Shown piece by piece: positions 1 to 12,500 of a stretch of 64,000 bases of DNA. A model generated the notes under the pieces. The model ran no database searches, was not told the origin of the DNA, and saw nothing but the letters and a program-made list of their open reading frames with translations. The stretch spans positions 977,001 through 1,041,000 of the forward strand of contig CATNEN010000030.1 of the NCBI GenBank assembly GCA_950097015.1, read 5' to 3'. Source of the stretch: Macrostomum hystrix (Eukaryota; Platyhelminthes; Macrostomidae). The translations under genes and the position numbers were made by a program. Within the stretch, counting starts at the first letter, position 1; each line of letters opens with the position of its first letter.

Positions 1-589
1 GCAGTTCTACTAGTTCTCTCAGCTCCATCTTCTGATGCTCAAGGCCGCCAATGTCCGAGTAACAAACTTCTGGTCGGCTGCTGGGATCCAGTACGGACAC
101 TCCGGCGTTGGCCTCGTCCGGGAAGATGTCAATCAGGCATGAGGGCACGAAGCTGGTCGAGCCGTGCTCGAAGATGCCGAAGAGAAGCACCTGAACGCCT
201 GGCGTTAGGCGTTCGCGATCAATTTCCGGCAGAGTGTGGACGATCATCTCGATGCCGTCGCACTCAACGACAGACTCTTCGCTCTCCGGAATAAAGAATG
301 AGAAGGTGGCTAAGCGAAGCGGAGTCTCGTCTATCAGACTCTTGAGTCGCTTCTTGAGCTCGTTCTCACGATTGCGCAGATTCCGAATCTCCTGCTCAGT
401 GACCGCAGTCAGCGTTTTAACCGCTTCGATTTCGCCCAGCATCGATTGGTAGCGGGCGAAGATGTCGCTGGTGGCACCTTCACCTTCATCTTCTCGATTG
501 AATAGATTCAATACGGTTTCTTCCATGCCGTTCTTCTTCTTGTTCGAAGAAGAGGAGCCTGAATCAGATGAGTCAAGGTAGAATTCCAT
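1..589 (-). CDS. 26S proteasome AAA ATPase subunit, Rpt3 (PSMC4)-like, amino end only
   Basis: An uninterrupted reading frame starts at ATG 589 and runs off the window at base 1, giving 196 codons with no intron. In order it shows an acidic/serine-rich start, a likely coiled coil (about residues 45-82, rich in E, R, K and L), an OB-like segment containing IDRERLTPGVQVLL, and the entry to the AAA module, PEVCYSDIGGLEHQKMELRE. Rpt subunits form the heterohexameric base ring of the 26S proteasome, which unfolds and threads substrates using ATP. The QK in the IGG helix and the PDEA stretch before it resemble Rpt3 more than the other five subunits, but identity is low throughout. The Walker motifs lie outside the window. 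It is divergently oriented to LRRK, 1.9 kb away. It could be a fast-evolving paralogue or an intronless retrocopy rather than the main Rpt3 gene. Family confidence is high; subunit assignment is moderate. Confidence 0.75.
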   Translation of the reverse strand, partial: MEFYLDSSDSGSSSSNKKKNGMEETVLNLFNREDEGEGATSDIFARYQSMLGEIEAVKTLTAVTEQEIRNLRNRENELKKRLKSLIDETPLRLATFSFFIPESEESVVECDGIEMIVHTLPEIDRERLTPGVQVLLFGIFEHGSTSFVPSCLIDIFPDEANAGVSVLDPSSRPEVCYSDIGGLEHQKMELRELVEL

Positions 590-2518
590 CGACCATCACA
601 AATTGTTGATCTTGCTAAGCTGGTAAGCTAAGCTGCTTGCTAAGCTAAGCTGCTCCTTCTAGAACTGGCGAATGCAGCTCGCTAAATTTCAGCTCTTAAT
701 GGTCATAGACTAAATGTTCTTTCTTCAAGATTTCGATGGCACCACTTTTAGCTGTTGCAATCGTATTCGTTTTTTAGTTAATTATTATAGTTTTACTATA
801 AGTTTTATATATTTCGCTTTACATAAGAGTTTTCTGAGTTCCTTAGTGGGACCCATAGATACTAAAAGTTATTTTAGAAATAAGTTATTTTAGTATCTAT
901 GGTGAGACCAATGTGAACTGACTCAGATATTTGCGTATGACTAACTAAAACATTAACCCTTATGACCATGCAGCTTATACGCATAAGAGAACTAATTCGT
1001 AAAAAAAGACTAGCTAGAAGATTTCCTGTGCTCCTTATATAAAAGAAAACTATTTGCGAATCGTTCAACTATTCCGTCCGTCGCTTGTGGTTGTGCTAGT
1101 TTCGGAAGTTATTAAAAGCTATTCTATTGTGACAATTTCGACGATGCCAGATGCGTATACTATCTAAATACAATAGATTATTTAAAGATTGTCTATCTTT
1201 AATGTATTGTTTCGATTAAAATGGATGTTCGTTTAGTTAAAGCCAATCAATTTACCCGAAACACGTGCATGAGGTTTGATAAAAAATTAATGGACATAAT
1301 GACTGTCATGATGCTGCTACGCCAACATATATTTATTATATTATTCTATATCACGAAAATAAAAAAGAACGTAATAATGAAACAAAAACATACAAAGAAA
1401 GTATTTGAAACAGTTTGGTAGATATCTCCCAGCTAACTGCTAAACTAAACAAAAAACGAATTAAAATTTATTTACTGCATCACTGGGCTTTGTTTAAAAC
1501 AGAGCTTAATTTCATTGACTACAATTTTTAGACGTCTATTTTTGTAAGATTCCTCTAAAAGATTCGTCCGTTACGTTCATTTTCTCCTTTCGATCCAAGA
1601 AATCTTTCTGATTTACATTTTCTGAAAAAGTGGTTTAATTCCTATTAGAAAGAATAATTTAATCTAATTTTATCATAGAAAAAAGTCACCATTTCTACTA
1701 AGCCCTCGTTACCTGTAAACGACGCACTCATAATTAAAAAAATGTGTCACAGTCCATAGCAATTCTTTATTTACAAATAATTGGCATATAAGCATCTAGT
1801 ATAGTACTAAATAAAACTGAATTAATTAAGTTTTATCTGACGGTAAGTAAAGCGTAAATCATACTTTTGGAATAAGCTGTTTTAATAGACTCCTTCTTTA
1901 TAATTAAAGTTATTACTGTCATTTTTTTGTATATACATAAATACATCATGTGGCTACTTGCATTTATAGGATTAAAAGCGTGGCTTAAATATTTTCTTTC
2001 GTTTATCGTCTGGTAAATATTGCCAATGGTAGCTTTCATGGGATATTTCAACATATACTACAATGCATTCAATAAACTGCCAACAATAATAGATAAACCA
2101 ACATTAGTTTTTTGAGCAACATAACTTGTTTCTAATGAAGAGAATAGCTAATTTATTTACATAGGCACATAATAATAACAACTGTAACTCAATTTGTTTT
2201 GATATTTTGTTCAGCTGTCTTGCTGGTTTAGACATTTAAATGATTATATTCTTGCAAACAGAAAGCTACATACGCTCATAGCCTGCTTCTTTACAAATGT
2301 CAGTGTAAAGAATGTGGCCTTAATGTAGGCATTATCAGATGATGCTCTACAAAGGCACTAGAAGCTCTAATTTGTTATAAATTAAAGCTTGCATATTTAA
2401 AAAATATTTTGTGTTTAAAATACTCGTAAGATATGATTAAGAAATTTGTCAGAAATTATTATATATCTATATTATACTCATACTAAATCAGTGACCTGTT
2501 CCTCTTAATTTGAAATAG
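590..2518. other. Divergent intergenic region between the Rpt3-like gene and LRRK
   Basis: AT-rich DNA without a convincing gene. It should hold promoter elements for both divergent genes, but no TATA or initiator stands out. It contains a perfect 15-bp inverted repeat (853-867 with 888-902). The last bases before the LRRK start are a pyrimidine tract followed by an AG directly abutting the ATG. Confidence 0.6.
853..902. repeat. Inverted repeat, 15-bp perfect arms
   Basis: The arm CCATAGATACTAAAA at 853-867 is matched by its exact reverse complement at 888-902, with a 20-nt AT-rich loop. It lies in the divergent promoter region. It could be a small hairpin, a MITE remnant or chance in AT-rich DNA. 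Confidence 0.6.
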
Positions 2519-2764
2519 ATGGACACAGACGATGAGCTATTCAAGCAGTTGGTCGACGCAGTGAACTATGGCAATCTGGAGGCTCTGGAACTGCTGGCCC
2601 AGTCGCATGTAGATCATTGCGCCAGTGTTATAAACCGACCCACAGGAGATGGCCAGACTCTGCTATATATTTCTGTTGTCAAAGGTCGGCCAGCATGTGT
2701 TGAGCAACTTCTAGCTATGGGATCTGATCCCAACTTGTTGTGTAATGGAAAGAAGAGGAAACAG
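2519..2764 (+). CDS. Lrrk: LRRK exon 1: start and first ankyrin repeats
   Basis: Codes residues 1-82, from MDTDDELFKQLVDAVNYG to the GKKRKQ before the donor GTGCGT at 2765. Two ankyrin-like helices pairs are visible (NLEALELLAQ; TLLYISVVKGRPACVEQLL). The ATG directly follows TTTGAAATAG, so the AG at 2517-2518 may be a cis acceptor from an untranslated exon or a spliced-leader acceptor. Exon ends in phase 0 and joins in frame to the ankyrin motif at 3799. Confidence 0.85.
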
Positions 2765-3364
2765 GTGCGTCCAAGGTTCAGTTGGATTATTTTAGTTTGA
2801 TATAAATAAGTTACTTATTGAGTTATAGAATTTCTTCTCGCAAGTTTATATAGGCTTTAGACTTAAGTTTGCTAGTTATTTTTTAAGCTATTTATTTATA
2901 ACTAACTAGTTTATTTATTAGCTAGTTGGTTAACTGGAGGTAATAAAAATTTAGTTAGCTAAGTTAGTTAGTTAGTTAGTTAGCTAGTTAGTTAGTTAGT
3001 AAGATAGTTAGTTAGTAAGATAGTTATTGAGTTAGCTAGTTAGTTAGTTAGATAGTTAGCTATTTAGCTAGCTAGTTAGTTAGTTAGATAGTTAGTTAGT
3101 TAGATAGTTAGTTAGTTAGATAGTTAGTTAGTTAGATAGTTAGTTATTTAGTTAGCTAGTTAGTTAGTTAGATAGTTAGTTTGCTAGTTAGTTAGTTAGT
3201 TAGTTTGCTAGTTTGCTAGTTAGTTAGTTAGATAGTTGGTTAGTTAGATAGTTAGTTATTTAGTTAGCTAGTTAGTTAGTTAGATAGTTAGTTAGTTAGA
3301 TAGTTAGTTAGTTAGATAGTTAGTTATTTAGTTAGCTAGTTAGTTAGTTAGATAGTTAGTTTGC

Positions 3365-3423
<59 letters not shown>

Positions 3424-3433
3424 CTATTTAGTC

Positions 3434-3506
<73 letters not shown>

Positions 3507-6500
3507 GCTAGTTTGCTAGTTAGTTAGTTAGATAGTTAGTTATTTAGTTAGCTAGTTAGTTAGTTAGATAGTTAGTTAGTTAGTTTGCTACGAGCGTAGT
3601 TTGCTAGTTAGTTGGCTAGATAGTTAGTTAGTTAGTTAGTTTGCTAGTTTGCTAGTTAGTTAGTTAGATAGTTAGTTAGTTAGTTTGCTACGAGCGTAGT
3701 TTGCTAGTTAGTTAGCTAGTTAGTTATAATAGTTAGCTAGATAGTCAGTCAGTTTCCCTTGCTTCCAAGCGGCCTCCCTTGATCTCGCCTATCGTTAGAC
3801 CGCGCTGCATCGGGCAATCGAAGAAGGCCAAGCTGAGATTGTCTGCTCCCTGCTGACCGATAGGCCGCGCACCACAGCGGTTCCAGCGTCAACGGGTTCT
3901 GAGAGCAGCCCGCGCTGCAACATCTACAGAGAGGACGCCGCGGGAGTCAGCTGCCTGCAACTCAGCCGTGATCTGCGCGCCGTCAGGAAACAGAGCGAAC
4001 ACATCTGCGAACTGCTGGAGGCCAAGAATGGTGCGGCTATTTTGGGGTCGCCGATCCTTCGCTCGGCTTGCCAAACCTTTATTAGTTAGAGTCGCCTATC
4101 CTTTATTGTGGTCGCGGATCGCAGACCATTTCAAAGCATTAAATTGTGCAAAAGCAATTGCCTAATCCTTTACATTGTTCTATAAAGAAGAAAAGCCTAA
4201 TTCTGGTCTAAAAGCAGTAGCAAAAAACTGCTTTACAGCACTGCTTACATTTTAATCCCGTTAAAATTCAGTGTTAAAATAGCCACAGGGCTAGTTTTTA
4301 TTATGATATTTATTCGAATCTTGACTCCTCATCGCTCATAAAAATTTTTTTTAGAGCAATACGAACTGGAGGCCAATGAGTTCTACAATCTCTGTCTGAC
4401 TTTCGATTGCGAAGCAATCAGTCGGGCTGCTAAAAGAATCTTTCGTTTGGACAAAGTAATTAATAGGTGTCCCCAGGACTCCTACTCGTTATTGTACAGG
4501 TGAGAAAGAACAAAAATGTCTTAGTTATAGTTATTTTCTCATTTTTAATGTACTCTACCTCAGTCGCTTCTAAAGAACCATTAAACTTGTCCCCATTTTA
4601 CACTGGCTCAGTCACTTCTAAAGAACCATTAAACTTGTCCCCAATGTACACTGGCTCAGTCACTTCTAAAGAACCATTAAACTCGTCCCCAATGTACACT
4701 GGCTCAGTCACTTCTAAAGAACCATTAAACTCGTCCCCAATGTACACTGACTCAGTCACTTCTAAAGAACCATTAAACTCGTCCCCAATGTACACTGGCT
4801 CAGTCACTTCTAAAGAACCATTAAACTCGCCCCCAATGTACACTGACTCAGTCACTTCTAAAGAACCATTAAACTCGTCCCCAATGTACACTGGCTCAGT
4901 CACTTCTAAAGAACCATTAAACTCGCCCCCAATCTACACTGGCTCAGTCACTTCTAAAGAACCATTAAACTCGCCCCCAATGTACACTGGCTCAGTCATT
5001 TCTAAAGAACCATTAAACTCGCCCCCAATGTACACTGGCTCAGTCACACAAGGAACCCCTAAAAGACATGCTCATTAAGTTTTACAGCCCCAAAGTCACG
5101 CCAAAGAAGTCCACTAGTCTGCTTGTCATTCTGAGTTTTCAAACCTTAAAACTAGATTATAGAAACCAAGCGCAACCGCTCAAACTGTTTGCAGAGCATG
5201 CGAGCATGGCAAAGCTGATATTGTCGACTTTCTAGTCCGTCATGGCGCCCAGTGCCAGGCCCACCCGGTGACTGGCTACACCCCCTTGTACGTCGCCTGC
5301 GGTAAAGGCAATCTAGCCATTGTTGAACGCCTTATCTATCAATACCCGAAAGCGGTTGCCATAGCAACAACAAAGGAGCGCATGCTGCCGCTTCACGCCG
5401 CCTGTCTAGAAGGTCATCACGATGTTCTCAATCTTCTTTTGAAACTTTAACTATCCAGGAGGAGTGCCTTCAGAAGTTCTATGTCTACAGCCGCGGCGGC
5501 ATCGGTACTTATCGGGCCGCCTTCGATGTCAACGCTGAAGATGTTGACAGCTTTCTCAGCGCTGCAGCTGGCCACTTTGTGGGGCCACCTGGACGTACTG
5601 CGTTGCCTACTGAGCTTTAAGGTAAATATGATTGATTATTCTTTGCTTATTAATTGCATTCGTAACAACCAAAAAACAAAAGAAGAAAACAATACTGCCT
5701 TTGTTTTATTAAATTGATAATTCAGGTGTCAGCCAGTTTTCTACTCGACCAGCTGACATCGCCGACAACGGGCGACTCTGACGCCGGTGTCCTTGGCGCC
5801 GCCGGCAGCGATGACAGCCAAGCCGCAACGAATGCAGGCGCTGCGGCAGCTGGCGCCTCGGTGACAATCACGGACGGCAATCGCAGCGCCGTTCGCCGCG
5901 TCAGCCCGCTGAATCTGCGAAGCAAAGGCGCCGCCGTCCTAGTCCTGGCCATCAAAAAACAACAGCCGGACATTGTCCGGTGTCTTCTAGGCCATCTGGC
6001 TGGCGAAGTCAATGCCGACGTTGAAATTGAGGGCCGGCCGACTAGTCCGCTCCGCGTGGCAGTGGAGTCTGGACGATTGGAACTAGCCGACCTCCTGTTG
6101 CGTCACGGCGCTGTTGACAAGGGAGGCCAGCTGCTTACCGAAGCGCTAAGTCAGGTAAAATTTCAGATCGTAGATCCCAGATCGTAGATCCCAGATCGTA
6201 GATCCCAGATCGTAGATCCCAGATCGTAGATCCCAGATCGTAGATCCCAGATCGTAGATCCCAGATCGTAGATCCCAGATCGTAGATCCCAGATCGTAGA
6301 TCCCAGATCGTAGATCCCAGATCGTAGATCCCAGATCGTAGATCCCAGATCGTAGATCCCAGATCGTAGATCCCAGATCGTAGATCCCAGATCGTAGATC
6401 CCAGATCGTAGATCCCAGATCGTAGATCCCAGATCGTAGATCCCAGATCGTAGATCCCAGATCGTAGATCCCAGATCGTAGATCCCAGATCGTAGATCCC

Positions 6501-9500
6501 AGATCGTAGATCCCAGATCGTAGATCCCAGATCGTAGATCCCAGATCGTAGATCCCAGATCGTAGATCCCCGATCGTAGATCCCAGATCGTAGATCCCAG
6601 GTCGTAGATCCCAGATCGTAGATCCCAGATCGTAGATCCCAGATCGTAGATCCCAGATCGTAGATCCCAGATCGTAGATCCCAGATCGTAGATCCCAGAT
6701 CGTAGATCCCAGATCGTAGATCCCAGATCGTAGATCCCAGATCGTAGATCCCAGATCGTAGATCCCAGATCGTAGATCCCAGATCGTAGATCCCAGATCG
6801 TAGATCCCAGATCGTAGATCCCAGATCGTAGATCCCAGATCCCTAAAATACCCTAAAACACCGCCAGCTCGAATTCTCATCTGAGTCGGATCCAAGCGTT
6901 GCCAGCCAGCTGGTGACGCTGCTACTTCAACACCTGGCCAGCTCGGACAATGTCAACCGCATCAACCGGGACCAGCTGCTTGGCACCAGCGGCGGCGGTG
7001 GCAGCTCGATTGTCGGTGGCGGTGGCGACGGCGGCCTGACCGACTGCCAGTTCGAGTGCCTGTATCCATCGCTGCCTCGCCGCGCCGTCGCCCTACGCTG
7101 GTGCGGCATTCGCCGATTAACCGGCCTGAGCGTCGACTGGCTTCTAGCGGCCTGCCGACTGCACAATCCGCACCTCGGCCTCGACGCTTCGCCCGACGTT
7201 GCCCTGTGCGCCGTCACCAAAATAGATTTGTCCAACTGCGGCCTGGCCGAACTGCCATCGGAGCTGCTCGGCCTGCGAAGCCTGCGCGAGCTCAGCCTGG
7301 CCGGCAATGCCATTCGCCGACTGCCGACAGACTCCGAACTGCCAGTCTTAGCTTCTTCTTCTAGTTCCTCTGCCTCTGCTGGCGACTCGCTGCTGCCGAG
7401 CCTATCCGAGCTGAGCCTAGCCGGTAATCAGCTGACCAGCCTGCCCGAGTGGCTCTTCACAGCCGCCAGACTGCCGCAGTTGTCCACCCTCATCTGCTCC
7501 GGCAATCGCATCGACCGTCTGCCGGCTAGGATCTGGTTCGCTCCCCGGCTGCAGCTGCTAGATTTGGCCGACAACTGTTTATCCGGCCTGCCTGTTAAAG
7601 GCAGCCCCGAGGCTTGGCCCACTGCCGCCGCGGCTGCCGTCGCCGCAGCCGAAGCTGCAGCCGCAGTCCGCGGCAGCAACCAACAGTTCGTTGCCGCCCA
7701 ATTCGCCTATTGGCGGCGGTGGCGGTGGCAGCGGCGGCGTCTACGGTATGTTTCTCGGTGTTGGCGGCTTTGAGCCCGGCGGAGTGATGGTGACTAGCCT
7801 GCACCTCAATGTGGACACAATGGCCGAGTACACTGGGTGGGACGAGAAGGTAAGTCCCTACTGAAAACTTATCAGTAGATCCCCCCCTGGGGAATGATCA
7901 TGGGGTGTTTCAAATATCCTCTGCCTAATTCACGATATTCCACCCTCTACGATGTACTAAGCCGTCAAAGCCGTCCGATATCAGGAGACCCTGGTGACAA
8001 GGACAACAAGAACATTGCTCTGAATAATCTTCTATGGCGAATCCATATTGGTTAAAAATTAAAGATAAAAACAATTTAATTTAATCAATTCAAAATTGTC
8101 AAAAATCATAGCCGACATGGTAACATAATGAAATTATTATGCCTCTGTTAGTGGCTTTTGCCACCAGACACCGGACGAGAATCGTTGAATATCTCGACGA
8201 TGTCGTTGTTTTTTTATTGTGTTTTGTGAAGACCTGTCTTTTTGCTTCTGAAAGAATTGTTTTATGGATTTACGATTTCCAATCTCATGAGTTCAGGTTT
8301 CCAATCTCATAAGTTCAGGTTTCCAATCTCATAAGTTCAGGTTTCCAATCTCATGAGTTCAGGTTTCCAATCTCATAAGTTCAGGTTTCCAATCTCATGA
8401 GTTCAGGTTTCCAATCTCATGAGTTCAGGTTTCCAATCTCATAAGTTCAGGTTTCCAGTCTCATGAGTTCAGGTTTCCAATCTCATGAGTTCAGGTTTCC
8501 AATCTCATAAGTTCAGGTTTCCAGTCTCATGAGTTCAGGTTTCCAGTCTCATGAGTTCAGGTTTCCAGTCTCATGAGTTCAGGTTTCCAGTCTCATGAGT
8601 TCAGGTTTCCAATCTCATAAGTTCAGGTTTCCAGTCTCATGAGTTCAGGTTTCCAGTCTCATGAGTTCAGGTTTCCAGTCTCATGAGTTCAGGTTTCCAA
8701 TCTCATAAGTTCAGGTTTCCAATCTCATGAGTTCAGGTTTCCAGTCTCATGAGTTCAGGTTTCCAATCTAATGAGTTCAGGTTTCCAATCTCATGAGTTC
8801 AGGTTTCCAGTCTCATGAGTTCAGGTTTCCAATCTCATGAGTTCAGGTTTCCAATCTCATAAGTTCAGGTTTCCAATCTCATGAGTTTAGGTTTCCAGTC
8901 TCATAAGTTCAGGTTTCCAATCTCATAAGTTCAGGTTTCCAATCTCATAAGTTCAGGTTTCCAGTCTCATGGGTTCAGGTTTCCAATCTCATAAGTTTAG
9001 GTTTCCAGTCTCATGAGTTCAGGTTTCCAATCTCATAAGTTCAGGTTTCCAGTCTCATGAGTTCAGGTTTCCAGTCTCATGAGTTCAGGTTTCCAATCTA
9101 ATGAGTTCAGGTTTCCAGTCTCATGAGTTCAGGTTTCCAGTCTCATGAGTTCAGGTTTCCAATCTCATGAGTTCAGGTTTCCAATCTCATAAGTTCAGGT
9201 TTCCAGTCTCATGAGTTCAGGTTTCCAGTCTCATAAGTTCAGGTTTCCAATCTCATAAGTTCAGGTTTCCAATCTCATAAGTTCAGGTTTCCAGTCTCAT
9301 GGGTTCAGGTTTCCAATCTCATAAGTTTAGGTTTCCAGTCTCATGAGTTCAGGTTACCAATCTCACAAGTTCAGGTTTCCAATCTCATAAGTTCAGGTTT
9401 CCAGTCTCATGAGTTTAGGTTTCCAGTCTCATAAGTTCAGGTTTCCAATCTCATGAGTTCAGGTTTCCAATCTCATGAGTTCAGGTTTCCAATCTCATAA

Positions 9501-12500
9501 GTTCAGGTTTCCAGTCTCATGAGTTCAGGTTTCCAATCTCATGAGTTCAGGTTTCCAATCTCATGAGTTCAGGTTTCCAATCTCATGAGTTCAGGTTTCC
9601 AGTCTCATGAGTTTAGGTTTCCAGTCTCATGAGTTCAGGTTTCCAATCTCATGAGTTCAGGTTTCCAATCTCATGAGTTCAGGTTTCCAATCTCATAAGT
9701 TCAGGTTTCCAGTCTCATGAGTTCAGGTTTCCAGTCTCATGAGTTCAGGTTTCCAATCTCATAAGTTCAGGTTTCCAGTCTCATGAGTTCAGGTTTCCAA
9801 TCTCATAAGTTCAGGTTTCCAATCTCATGAGTTCAGGTTTCCAATCTCATGAGTTCAGGTTTCCAATCTCATAAGTTCAGGTTTCCAGTCTCATGAGTTC
9901 AGGTTTCCAATCTCATGAGTTCAGGTTTCCAATCTCATAAGTTCAGGTTTCCAATCTCATAAGTTCAGGTTTCCAATCTCATGAGTTCAGGTTTCCAATC
10001 TCATGAGTTCAGGTTTCCAATCTCATAAGTTCAGGTTTCCAGTCTCATGAGTTCAGGTTTCCAATCTCATGAGTTCAGGTTTCCAATCTCATAAGTTCAG
10101 GTTTCCAGTCTCATGAGTTCAGGTTTCCAGTCTCATGAGTTCAGGTTTCCAATCTAATGAGTTCAGGTTTCCAGTCTCATAAAAAATTCCCTATTTCGAA
10201 GGTGCTCACGAGATCCGGCCTGCGGCACAAGAGCCTGGAAGTGCAGCCAAATCCTCTAGCTGATCGATACAATGCGAATCAGTATCAGCAGCAGCAGCAG
10301 CAGCAACAGCACACTCTGAACACACTCATTCTCAGAGGCAATCGGCTTCGCTCCTGTCCCAAGGGTCTGTCCTGCCTCGCCTCATCTCTTCGCCGTCTTG
10401 ACCTCGGAGCCAATCAGATCACGGATGTGTCGCATATCTGGGATTTCCCCTGCTGTCTGGAGCATCTGGACCTTAGTGGCAACTCCATCGACAGCCTGGA
10501 AGAATGGTGCCGGACGGACATTGTGCCCGATCTGTGCTTCCTAACCCAGCGCTCCCTATCCGAGCATCAGCAGCAGCCGATGCCAAAGGGCTGCCAGCAT
10601 CGTCAACACCGCCTTCTGGACCAGTTGAAGGTGCTGAATCTGCGCGGCAATCCCGTCAAGGTGCTGCAGTTCAGCATCTCGCCTGGCGGTGTGGGCCAAC
10701 CGGTTCCGGCTGCGCCGCCGCCTCCGCCAACCCTGCTGTTTCCTGGACTGAATCAGTTGAATTTGTCGCGAAATCAGCACCTCACCGATCTGCCAGACGA
10801 TGTCTGCCGAATGGAACACCTGACTAGCCTGAGTCTGGCATGGACTGCCGTTCATCAACTGCCTCCCAGCCTGTCTGGCCTGCACTGGCTCTCCCTGCTG
10901 GAGCTGGACGGCTGTCCGCTGCAGGTGAGCGGTGAATACCGATGGAAGGATTAATATCGATAGGATGATTTGGGATCAATATCGATTGAATGATTTGGGA
11001 TTAAAACCTACTGGATGATTTGTGGATCAGTATTAATTAGATGATTTGTGGATCAGTACCAATTAGATGATTTTTAGGATCAGTACCGATTAGATGATTT
11101 TTAGGATCAGTACCAATTAGATGATTTTTAGGATCAGTGTCAATTAGATGATTTTTGGGATCAGTACCAATAGATGATTTTAGAGATCAGTACCAATTAG
11201 ATGATTTTTGGGATCAGTACCAATTAGATGATTTTTGGGATCAGTGTCAATTAGATGATTTTTGGGATCAGTACCAATAGATGATTTTAGAGATCAGTAC
11301 CAATTAGATGATTTTTGGGATCAGTACCAATTAGATGATTTTTGGGATCAGTGTCAATTAGATGATTTTTGGGATCAGTATCAATTAGATGATTTTTGGG
11401 ATCAGTGTCAATTAGATGATTTTTGGGATCAGTGTCAATTAGATGATTTTTGGGATCAGTATTAATTAGATGATTTTTGGGATCAGTACCAATTAGATGA
11501 TTTTTGGGATCAGTGTCAATTAGATGATTTTTGGGATCAGTATTAATTAGATGATTTTTGGGATCAATATCGATGGGATGATTGGAATTTGGGGATTAAT
11601 ACGAGATAATTTGGGATCTCGTACCTGTGGCACGCAGATTTTGTGGTGGATATCTGTGGGATGCTTTGGGATTTGGGGATAAGTCAATAATTATTCTCCC
11701 TTCCTCGCAGGGTCGTGTCCAAGAGCTAGCGGCTAGCCGCGCCCTCACCAGAGAAATCTTGTCCTACTTGAAAAGCGTCAAGACAGAGTCTAGGCCCTAC
11801 AATCAGCTCAAACTGATGGTTGTCGGCAATGCGAACATTGGCAAGACCACGCTAATTAATAAGCTGAGAAAGCTTGAAGGTTCCGTTGGTGAGTGCGGAT
11901 GCTTCATAAATCTAGGAGCTCTTACTGAAAAATTAAAATTAAAATTAATTAACTTGCATATCTGTAAACTACGAGTTATGAATCCTTATTACTAATCCAC
12001 AATCTGAGGAGGGTGAGTGGCAGAGCTGTCAACGCGTTTGCCACTCGCATCAATGTCCCTGAGCGGATAGAGAAGGCTTGGAGGCTTGTCGTGCAATTTA
12101 CACCATTGAGAACCAACGTGTGAAAGTGTGAAAGTGTACACTGCCTGACGCCACACCCACCCTCAATTACCCCAGCTGATGCTGGCACCCATTTAACAGC
12201 TGGGTGAACTGAAGCAATTAAGAGTTAAGTGTCCTAAAGCTAAAGGACACAAATTTTTCCAGTCGACTCAGGAATCGAACCCCCGACCTTTAAGCCGTGA
12301 GTCCAATGCCTTAATCACAGCCTTCCTGCTAATATTATTATTTATTATTATTATCATTAGCTACTAATAGTAATAATATTACTAATTGTTATTATTATTA
12401 TTATTAATTTTTTGTCAGGCAAATCCGACACCTGGGCGCACCGCCAGGGCCTTGAGAACCCCGGTCGGGACAGCGGCAAGATCCTGTCAACAGTTGGCGT

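Noticed and set aside
1833-2054. Small ORFs in AT-rich spacer
   Set aside because: No codon bias, motif or splice context; expected by chance.
5424-5559. Two mini-introns (5424-5473 and 5505-5559) as the cause of the ankyrin frame break
   Set aside because: They restore phase but would remove clear ankyrin sequence (VLNLLL and DVNAEDVDS); paired single-base indels fit better.
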